Of a stretch of 64,000 nt of DNA, positions 1 through 9,500 are shown one piece after another. Within the stretch, counting starts at the first letter, position 1. Every line of letters starts with the position of its first letter. The notes under the pieces were generated by a model, which saw nothing but the letters and a program-made list of their open reading frames with translations, did not search any database and was not told the origin of the DNA. The stretch is from Ignelater luminosus (Eukaryota > Arthropoda > Insecta > Coleoptera > Elateridae), in the NCBI GenBank assembly GCA_011009095.1, contig VTPC01000423.1, positions 110,519-174,518 on the forward strand, read 5' to 3'. The position numbers and the translations under genes were made by a program.

Positions 1-637
1 ATCCAATTGTATATCTAAAACATAATGTTTCAGTAATTTGATTAAATTTTAGATTAATATTTATAAAACCATACTTCACTTAATCTAAGAAATACGCAAG
101 GAGAAAAACTATAATATCCATAAAATGGTGGACTGCAAGGGCCAAAATTATCCAAATCAATGGGACAACTCTGACCTTTTTTTGGTGGATGTTTAAAGTC
201 GCATAAAGTTGCTACATTTCGCGTTTCACTCTTGGTTCTATACTCTAAAAAATAAACAAACAATGAAATGGCACTATGTATACTTTTCAATTTTCTCACC
301 ATCTAAAAAGTTATCAATTAAACCGATCCATCTATCAACTGTAGTTACATCACCTTCGTCATATCGAATTAAAACTGTTTTTGGTGATTCACTAATTGAT
401 GGTTGGATTTCTAGTTCAGGAAACACTTTTTTAAACGTACTCGTAATTTCTACGACGTTACTACGTAGTTCAATTATGCAAATTATAAAAAACAGTGCTA
501 ATATGAGATGGAATAAACAATAAACTCCTCTGTGTACTAAAAAATGAATAAAATATTCATAAAAAACTTTTACAGAAATAATACTATAAATTCTTACCTT
601 TAATACTTTTTGGTTTATTAGGCAAAATTACTGTCAT
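1..637 (-). CDS. Na+/K+-ATPase beta subunit-like paralogue A (partial, runs off left edge)
   Basis: A divergent beta subunit of the P-type Na+/K+-ATPase, expected to be a type II membrane glycoprotein that partners an alpha subunit. I read four exons with GT-AG borders: 637-598, 536-300, 244-75 and 14-1, the last cut by the window edge. Phases are 1, 1, 0, the same as in the two other paralogues here. The cytoplasmic tail is only about 13 residues (MTVILPNKPKSIK), followed by a hydrophobic segment at about residues 17-38. Exon 3 holds four of the six family cysteines (residues 107, 119, 129, 142) in CDF, SCP, GPC and SPCVFLRL contexts. Exon 4 begins IYNW, matching IYDW of the paralogues. The usual beta-subunit N-terminal block ending FLGRTxxSW is absent. 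The start at 637 aligns with the second methionine of paralogue B. The family is clear; function as a pump subunit is inference. Confidence 0.85.
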
Positions 638-721
638 CTCTATAATTATTGTTACACCACTAACATTTTAATTTAGTTTTTTAATTAATAATTATGCAAC
701 AATCCCATGATAATACTTTTA

Positions 722-945
722 AATTAATTTTATTAAAACCACATGAGTCCAGCAGCTCGCGAGAACGCTAACAATTTTAGGTCAAATGAGAATAAACAAC
801 AGTCTCTGCCAGAAGGTGGGACGAAAATAAAAATTTTTCTCTATAAAAAAAAGTTAACGTGTATTATAAAACACATCAATAGGCAGCAGAAACAGCACAT
901 GTGCTTATACTCGTACATTCTGGAGAAAAGTCCTTGAAATTTACA
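722..945 (-). promoter_or_regulatory. 5' flank of paralogue A conserved with paralogue B
   Basis: This stretch upstream of the start codon of A aligns with 12526-12745 upstream of paralogue B. Shared landmarks in the same order are AATTTTATTAAAA, an AATGAGAATAAA word, an identical 27-nt block at 877-903 that ends in CACATGTG (an E-box palindrome), and TTTGAAATTTACAT. Neutral sequence in this window shows no such colinearity. It may be a shared promoter or 5' UTR, or simply part of the duplicated segment. Confidence 0.6.
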
Positions 946-1731
946 TAGCATCAATAATAAACGGACGTTAGTACAGAACGTTAATAAGAAAGGAATTTGA
1001 AATTAATTTAAACAGAAGAAAATTTAATAAAAAGTTATTACTAATTTGCTTAAAATTAGAGTCGAGTCGAGAAAATTTGTATTGACATTTAGAATATTAA
1101 ATACATTGGATTTGAATGCATTAGAAACGTTTTTTAAATAGACAATATACAGGGTATAAAAGAAAAGATAAGATGGGCAAATATGTCGATTATTTGAAGC
1201 GAAAGAAAAAATATAGGTTTACTGCAAAGAATGATTGAGACAGTCCTAGCTACCAAATTTCGTTATTCGTTATTTACTGTTACCTAAAAAGTCCGCTTTT
1301 TAAGGAGGATCTGTTGTAGCTCGCTGATGAGGCCGGTGTTCTCTATATGTCTGAAAAGTAAAAACTTCAAACAAGGATGAGATTAAACTCTAAGGTACCA
1401 GCTTGATAACATTCAAGATTTATCTGGGGCGCCAGATAAAGCAAATAGTAATATAACAAGTTTATATCAATACAAATTCAAAATATGCACAATAAATTTT
1501 TAATTGGCAACAACATGCAATTTAGTAAATTAAATTAACTACTAAAGCAAAAAAAAACAGAATATAATATAAGCAGCAAAATCAAACAAGTTGTCAGACG
1601 GAATAAATGGTTCGGCGAGGTCTGTTTTAATTTACAAAGTTTGCGTTGTTTTATTTAACTCCAACGAAGGGGGTTGATGGAGTAATGTTTGAAAGCGCTT
1701 ACAATACTTACATTTCCTACCACCCTATATA
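946..1731. other. AT-rich intergenic stretch, no gene seen
   Basis: Nothing is recognisable beyond short AT-rich runs. A TATACAGGGTAT word near 1147 resembles the ends of small insect Tc1/mariner-type MITEs, but no partner end was found. Confidence 0.5.
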
Positions 1732-3347
1732 CAGTGTGTCTCCGGATTGACTTCACTATAGGTATAATTCATCAAACAGTTTTGAATCTCGTTTTGATGT
1801 TTTGGGATACCGCTCTGCTTAGTCTGAAAAGAATTTTAAGCACATTTTTAGTTTTTAAAATCCAAGACGGTCATGACAATTGAGAAAAAACCATTTTATG
1901 TTGAAGCAAAGTGCCATTTCAGTCAATAATACGGCAAAATGTTATTAAGAAAAGTTGTTCAGAATATGAAATTATGACTATATGCGAAATTTCACAAATA
2001 CGGACCACTTTGACTAAATCAGTGTTTGATTTTTATTCTTGCATTGTAACTACAGAAAAAAGATTCAAATTGAGTAATTGTTATGTATTTCATTTTTTTT
2101 GAATACAATACTTTATTAAGAACTTACATTAAATTTTTTTTGACAACTTATACAGAATACTTTTTTTTTCTGTAGTTACAATGCAAGAATACAAATCAAT
2201 TACTGATTTAGTCAAAGTGATCGATATTTGTGAAATTTTGCATATTCTGAACAACTTTCCTCAATAATATTTTGACGTATTATTGACTGAAATAGCACTT
2301 TGCTTCAACATAAAATGGTTTTTCTCAATTGTCATGGCCAAGGCCCAGATACTAATAACATGGCATCTTTTTTTCCTTACACTTTATATGTTGACAGTGA
2401 ATATAGAAATCCTCTTCATAATCTCCCGATTTCAAAAATGTAAAATTTATAGGTCATCTTTTGTCATTTTCTGAGAATTTTTGGCTATTTGGTCATTTTT
2501 CTAAAATTTGCTTTATTTTTTTCATCATGTTTTTGCCATTTTTGTAAGTTATGTTTTTTGTTATTGGTTTTTGCATACACAATATTAATTTAAAATTTGA
2601 ATTACAAAAGATTTATTTGAAACTGAGAATTTGCATAATTAAAGAATTTTTTAATTTGATTTCAGGGCTAAGTATTTTCTGTATTGTATTGTAATTTTTT
2701 GGAAGATTGATTTATTGCGATTCATTTCTATATTGTATTAACTTTCTAGAAATTTAAAACTTGAAACAAGTAGGTATTATGAGAAGAGCTGAGATTATTT
2801 GAAACTCTACATAAAGTTTACTTACCTGATCTTTGACATTCTAGTTATTTAAGAATATTACAAATCAGTTACTCATCCATCTCAGCAGCATCCCTTTATG
2901 GGTTTTCCTAGTAATTGCTTTTAATGATTTTTTAAATATACCCCTATAAGAGATTAAAGTAAAAGCTGTCTATTGTGAAGATGGTATCCTTTTAAGAAAA
3001 GAAAAAGCAAGTTTTTTTAAATTTTATTAGTTCTTTTGGTAAAAATATTATTTTTTGTNNNNNNNNNNATGGTGCAAATATATTTTCCAATAAAGCTCTT
3101 AAGTTCATTTTTTAAAAATATTAGGTCATTTTTATATATTTTTAAAGTCCTTTTATAGATCATTTTTAACATATTTATAGGTCATCAAAATCCGGGCCCT
3201 GGTCATGACCGTCTTGGATTTTAAAAACTAGAAATGTGCTTGAAATTCTTTTCAGACCAAGCAGGGCGGTATCACAGAACATCAAAACAAGATTCAGAAA
3301 TTTTTGATCGGTTATATCTGTAGTAAAGTCAATCCGGGGACACACTG
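1732..3347. mobile_element. Foldback (long inverted repeat) element, TA-flanked, interrupted by a hAT-like insertion
   Basis: The left arm, about 1732-2062, is complementary to the right arm, which is split into 2163-2338 and 3202-3347. The outer ends read CAGTGTGTCTCCGG and, on the other strand, CAGTGTGTCCCCGG, each preceded by TATATA so that a TA target duplication is available. The arms are roughly 320-330 bp around a central spacer of about 100 bp. Several short open frames in the arms are palindrome by-products, since the same frame recurs inverted. The terminal word ACAGTGTGTCC recurs at 21351-21362, so the family may be related to the element ending there. No transposase is encoded. 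Confidence 0.75.
2339..3201. mobile_element. Non-autonomous hAT-like element nested in the foldback arm
   Basis: The right arm of the foldback is split exactly here. The flanks are GTCATGGC (2331-2338) and GTCATGAC (3202-3209), an 8-bp target duplication with one mismatch. The unbroken left arm carries a single copy at the matching site. The ends are imperfect inverted repeats, CAAGGCCCAGAT and, on the other strand, CAGGGCCCGGAT, which fits the CA(A/G)GG termini of hAT elements. The interior is AT-rich, has several GGTCATTTTT words near the right end, includes ten N at 3059-3068, and has no coding capacity. Confidence 0.7.
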
Positions 3348-4619
3348 TATATACTCGCAATGCTCTATATTAGTAAAAATTAATTTCGTATACTCGATCT
3401 GCCATTACAATAAATGATATGGTAAAGCTCCAAATTGCTAAATTTGAATAACTAATTTTAATTTAATTTTTGTCTTACAAAAAAAAAAGATTAAATATCA
3501 CAATTAAATGAAATTCTGAATGAAAGTTAATATTTATTTGAAGCTGAATTTTCAACTTCTTTAGAATCGTTACTGAATTTGCGAAGTCTGCCTGTCTGTT
3601 CGCATTTCTTTTAAATTTTGAAATTCTGACTTTAGATTTGGGTTCTACATCAAAAACTAAAAACACATGGCGTTTTTTTAATATATCTTTGGGCACAATG
3701 TCAAAATGGCCTCCAAGATTTAAAAACTTTTCAAAAATTTTGGTTTTACTTTAGAATCGTATTCTACATCAAAAACTAAGAGACACATATACTTTTAGTT
3801 TTTTGATATCATCTCGGGAACATGGTCAAAATGGCCGCCGAAAGACAAATGTTTGCTTATTTTTGTAAACAGACTGTTGCTCGAACTGAGTAACAAAACG
3901 GCGTTCGCTGTGGTTATGCGTTGTATTCCCACATGTTTAAAAATAAATTCTTATCGCAGAGCAGTTATACACAAAAGATAAGAATTATCACAATCGCAAA
4001 GAAATTTTAATAATACTTTCTCTATTTAAAATTATTTCAGGAAGAAATGCACACTAATTACTGATTAAGTTGTTTGATTGACTGAAAAGTTAATTAATAA
4101 AAACAATTGAAACTTGACTGTATGACGAAAAAAAATCGGTATGGTTTGTCTTTGTCGTTATTCACTCGCCGAAAAGAAAGTTAGCAAATTACATATTGAG
4201 ACGCAATATCAGAACGGAAGATAAAGCAACTTTCCGTGTCCTCTTCGGATAGCCAGGGTACTGTTCCCAGATATGAAGGGTACAGGGAAAGAACAGGTTT
4301 AGTCACATTTTCATAGTTTTCGACTAAAGCATTTTAAAGAGTTTTAAACCTCAGAACTTTTTGTTTAGAACTAAATGTTGCTCTTCCTTGTGGTACAAGG
4401 GCAAAGCTGTACTTATTGAGAATTAGAAAACATAGTAACCTAGGGAAAACAAAACTGACATTTTTTTATTTGTTAATATTAAAGCTGTCACTAGTAGTGT
4501 ATTTTTTAAAGTTTAGTTTCTTGGAACCTAGTTTGTTATTTGTTTGAAGTAGTAAAAAGTTGAGTTAACCAGAGGGCATTTCCGAATAATAATTTACTAT
4601 GACTTTAAAAAAGGATTAA
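3348..4619. other. Intergenic stretch with a short direct repeat
   Basis: Two diverged direct copies of about 75-80 bp lie at 3643-3715 and 3762-3840. They share TTCTACATCAAAAACTAA and, near the other end, TCAAAATGGCC, offset by 119 to 125 bp. No gene is visible in the rest. Confidence 0.5.
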
Positions 4620-5450
4620 GTGCTTAGCAGTGTAAGGAAAGTTTAGATTTAGCATTCCAAGAACAAGATCCTTTTTTGGCTGGTTTAAAGAATTTGAACG
4701 TGAAAGATCTTCTGTTAAACATCAAAAAGAAGTAGGACGTCCTCCAACAGCTACTACTGAAGACAACATTGCTGCTGTTAGAAAAATAATTAAAAATGAC
4801 AATAAAGCTGCGTACGCTGTTATAGAGCATCAACTTAAAATAGGATTTCAGCTGTTAGAACAATCATACATGATTATCTGCATTTGAAAAAGGTTGTAAG
4901 TCATTTTGTGCAGCACCAGCTTTCAGAATTCCAAAAGGCAGAGCGTGTAAGAATTTACCATGAGTTCCTGAACTTACTCAATAATGGGGGCCACCAATTT
5001 TTTTCCAAAATTGTTACAGGAGACGAAACATACGTTCCCTTTTTTGATGAGCCTACCCGCTAAGAAAGTCGTGTGTGGATTCACGAAGATGAGGAAACGC
5101 CAACCACGACAAGAAAACAAAGATCCATGAAAAAAGTTATGTACGCAGTTTTCTTTAGGAGTACAGGTCTGGTCAGTGTGATTGAGCTACATGGACAGAA
5201 AACAGTTACAGCTAAATGCTACATTGAAAAATGTTTACTAGAAGTATTCAGCAAAATACCTGAGCAGGGAATCATGCTGCATCACGACAACGCGTCGTCT
5301 CATATGGCAAACGCAACTCTCCAGTTTTTGGCTAAAAAGAAGATAAAAGTAGTAGAATACCGACCATATTCACCCGATTTGGCAACGTACAAGTTTTCGT
5401 TATTTTTGATTGTTTATAAAAAGTGGAGATCGACAATTTTTTAATTTTTC
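4620..5450 (+). pseudogene. Decayed mariner-type transposase
   Basis: A relic of a DD34D mariner transposase, which cuts and pastes its own element. Successive frames give EFERERSSVKHQKEVGRPPT, then TTEDNIAAVRKIIKND (about 4690-4800), a DYLHLKKV segment near 4870, QLSEFQKAERVRI near 4920, and TGDETYVPFFDEP near 5020 with the first catalytic Asp. A stop and frame change follow near 5060. From 5073 a 123-codon open stretch holds HHDNASSH (second Asp) and YRPYSPDLA. The third catalytic position, 34 residues after the second Asp, is Lys in DLATYKFSLF where the family has DLAPCDF. The element is therefore dead. Clear terminal repeats were not found. Confidence 0.8.
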
Positions 5451-6551
5451 CAACGGGGATCTGTTCTGTAGCCTTTGGAGAATAAGTTCAAGAAGTGAAA
5501 AAAATCTCAGGTTTTTAGTTTAAAGAATATTATGGTTTTTATGTAAATTTTTAATTGGTAAAATTTCTTTGGTTAACAAAGGCATAACTAATAAACAAAT
5601 TGTGGGAAAAATTTTTTTCCGATGGATTATTGTTCATTCATGTATCCCAATGATACATGAATTTTTTTATTCCTTAATATTTATATTTAATAGGTAAAAA
5701 AAATTTTTTGTTAAAGCGGCGCGCGCGGCGGCCAGATCACGCGTTTTTAGCCCTATTTTCACCTCTAAACTAAAATTATAAATATTGGTGGTACAATTCC
5801 GGGAGTTAGGACTTTTCTGTAGGAAATTTCCTGCTCTTTAAGGATCTTTTTTTTGATTTAGCATATTTGCAATATTTTCCGAGATATTTGCAAAAAACAA
5901 ACCCCCTTTTTTACGAATTTGTTTATAACTTTTGTAATTTTTTGCGCGGGACTTCGAAATGTTCGAAAAGTTTCTAAATGCCATTCCGAATCGAATGACA
6001 CTTCGATCATAATTTTTGGTGAAGTCAGGCAAAAAATAGCTAAAATGGAACTTGTGAACCACACTAATAGATGGCAATTCTGATAAGACGAGACTTTACT
6101 ACTTGGTATTTACAAACCTTAAATAATATAGTATCAGTAGGAAAGAGTAAGAAAACCTTATTTTAAGCAATTTATTAATTTACTGATACGATCAGAACTT
6201 ACCTGATGAACATGCAAAGTAAGCATTTCTTGATTTTCTTGATTCCAAGCTGTTTTAAAGTACATTTACAAAAGTACTTATTCTTAGTTTTATTTTAGAT
6301 AATTATTGTGTTTGTGGAAAAAAAGTTTGACACGCGTTCCAAGTAATTTTGACATTGCTTGTGGCTTTATTACAAAACACATTAACTTCAAAAAAATGTA
6401 ATTTTGCTAACAAGTGATGTTATATATCTAACAATAAAACTTAATAAGGAAGACATAATACATAAGGGATGTTACAACCAATAAGTTTTCAAGTTTTTTA
6501 TTTGTAACAATGTTTGGAGTAGACTTTGAGTCTTTGATTATTATTAATTAG
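5451..6551. other. Intergenic stretch between decayed mariner and paralogue B
   Basis: AT-rich with no supportable gene. A compact GC spike (GCGGCGCGCGCGGCGGCC, 5716-5733) stands out. Two overlapping open frames on the minus strand near 5838-6077 have no recognisable domain. Confidence 0.45.
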
Positions 6552-6572
6552 TTTATTTATTTATTATTTATT
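6552..6572 (-). terminator. Poly(A) signal cluster of paralogue B
   Basis: Four AATAAA hexamers (TTTATT on the plus strand, starting at 6552, 6556, 6560 and 6567) lie within 25 nt downstream of the TAA stop of paralogue B. This implies a very short 3' UTR. Confidence 0.5.
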
Positions 6573-6575
6573 TTC

Positions 6576-9500
6576 TTAATAGACTAATTCATCTTTCATA
6601 ATTGCAAAACGTATTGATTCTTGTCGGTCAAAATTAGCTTTTACGTACGGTAAATTTTTTGACCATATACGACATTCGATGATTATCACATATCCAGCTA
6701 AAAGTAAGAGGAAACAATTACTATTTCATTATATTTAAGTAATTTTAATATTTACGTTTTGGATTAACAATTTCAACTGCAATTATAGGACCCAAAAATT
6801 CATTATTTCCTCGTGTTGCAGGAAAATAATAAGAAGGAAAACCTCTTCCTGGGTAGTAATTGAAAGCTTCTATACTTTCTTTATCCACATCGTCTTTTCC
6901 CGCACAGCTGGTCCAAATTTGATCATCCTAAAAGTAAACTATTGGCAAGAAGTATTTTTAAGTTTTTATCAATAAATTAGATCAGGACCAAACTGGCCAA
7001 ATTGGCTAACATAACAACAAAACACGTTTGTGTATTTTACAGTTTGACATCAGAGCTAGCTAGCTGCCTTAAAGTTGAGATTACAAAGATAAATTCAGCC
7101 CCTGGGTAGCGCCCGTAGCCATATGTTTTAGAAATGCTTCAACAAGCTACTTATTTAAAAGTTATCACACTATAATTCAAAAATATTCCAAACGGTACTA
7201 CAAAACAAGATTCTTAAATAAAAAAGTGCAGAAGTAAAAGCAAAGACAATACCAGTAAGCAAAATGATAAAAACCAATAAAAGAAGAAACTTTCTTATTA
7301 TGCAGTTGACGCCATTCAATAAGAATCTTCGATGGACCTAAATTTCTTCAGTGAACATATTTTAATTGATGATTGCAGAAATATTATTTTCGACCCATAG
7401 AAGCTGACATCTTACATATCTAGAAACTTCTCGTTGATATATGTCAGCGGCTCATAATTCATATGCAGATACCAGGTAGAACTGATGGTAGACACATACC
7501 ACAACTGTTAGTGCAATTTCCAAGAGGCATTTACCTTTCACAAACTACTCGTCTGTTTCTAGTTTTTGTATAATTTCCGGATACGATTCGTTCTTTCTAT
7601 TTTTACTTTCATTAGGGTAAAATAACGTGACATTTGTTAATTCATGACTATCATTATTTACCGGTTTAGATAATAATACTTGGATTACAGAAGATCTCGA
7701 TGTTAAAAGACCTTAGAATTTTTCTATTTCACTAGAGACGATTAATCTCTCTTAATTGTTATCATCTTTTCCCGCGATATAATCAAAAACTGCATAGTGC
7801 CCACAGTCTCTTTTCAGTTCCAAGTCTTCATTATTTAGATGCTGTTCATCTGAAAAAAATAGTCTTTAATACCATTCCTTAGCCTTAATTCCTCGGAGAG
7901 TTCAATCTTTTATCTCATATTAATATCTTCGTATGACGAAAATCGAAACGATCTGATTTTGCTTATTGAAGTAATCAATTAATATGACCTTATGGAGTTT
8001 TATCTCTGCTTTCTTAATATTCAAACCAAAAAGGCCACTTTGAACCTTGACCTGTCTTACCAATTTTGTCATTTGTTCTTTGCTAAACACAAAATGTACG
8101 TAGTATTGTTTGTAAAACAGATTTGGATTTTTGGACCCTTCTATTTAGATCTTTCCACTACAACCACCTAATTTCAAAGATAGATAATGTGGGATTTTCA
8201 TGGAATTCATTTTTCTACAGTTGAAAATTTAAAATTCGGTAAGGTATAAAGAACTGTAGAAAACTTTTGATGAGTTTGTCATGTCTTAACAAAAAAAGCA
8301 AGCGAATAAGGCAATGGTCATCACCTTCTTTGACTGCAAGAGGTTTGTATACATTCACACGGTTCCAAGCAGTACTCCAGTTATCACAACGTACTACCGA
8401 GATAACCTGGGCCAGTTAATAAAGAATCACGTTCTGAAGAAAAAGAGAGAAGTTATTCGAAAATGAAAGTTTAATCACAAAACTGCCAAGCCTCATATCT
8501 TTCATGTATTAATTAGTTCTTAACTAAAAAAAGCATCCTCATGGTAACCCACTTGCCTTATACAGTTCCGATCTCGCCCGTTGCAATTTGGCAATAAAAT
8601 AGGAAAGTGAAATTTTTAGAAGATCTTGATGCTTCCATAACTGCAGCGTCGACTTATACAACATACAAGATATCTTTGTGCATCAAGCTCCAGGAAATAA
8701 TCCATTGTGAGCAAGTATGAAAAGTTCACTATAAAGCTTCTAACGGCGGTTTTGAAAATCAGAAATACGAGGGCTGTTTGACGGAAGTGTGACATTTCAA
8801 TAAAAAACAGGTTTAGCCTAGATTTTTTTTATTATTTTTCAACATAGTTCCCTTCAAGTGCTACACACTTAGTCCAACGACTTTCCAATTTCTTTAAGCC
8901 GTCTGAGAAATGTTCGTTTGGCAACTCGTCAAAATAGGCCTCCGTTGCAGCAATAACCTCTTCATTTGATGCGAATTTTTTTCCCGCGAGAAATTTTTTC
9001 AAATTCGGAAATAAGAAAAAGTCGCCTGGGGCCAGATCTGGATGGGGAAGCAGTTCGTAGCGTAATTGTACCAATTTAGCGGTCGCAATTGCAGATGAAT
9101 GAGATGGGGCGTTGTCGTAATGAGAGAGCACTTTCTTACGTGCCAAATGTGGGCGTTTTTTCTTTAAGATAACATCAAAACGGGTCAATAAATCAGCATA
9201 ATATTGGCCAGTTATTGTTTTGCCCCTTTCCAAATAGTCAATATGGATTATGCCTTTAGAATCCCAAAAAATAGTCGCCATGACCTTATTAGCCGAGTGA
9301 CCAATTTTAATCTTCTTTGGTGCACGTTCGTCTGGTGATATCCATTGTTTCGACTGTTCCTTTGTCTCGGGGGTATGGTGGTGGACCAGGTTTCGTCAAC
9401 AGTCACATATCGGCGAAAAAACTCAACTGGATTACGTTGTAACATGACCAAACATTGATTTGAAAGTTGAACACGAATTCTCATTTGGTCCACTGTGAGT

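Noticed and set aside
209-523. Plus-strand open frame of 104 codons
   Set aside because: It is the antisense shadow of exons 2 and 3 of paralogue A, whose splice sites and family motifs are on the minus strand.
1689-3360. Several small open frames (64, 63, 63 and 61 codons)
   Set aside because: They arise from the palindromic arms of the foldback and the nested insert. The near-identical 1689 and 3360 frames are the same repeat arm read on opposite strands.
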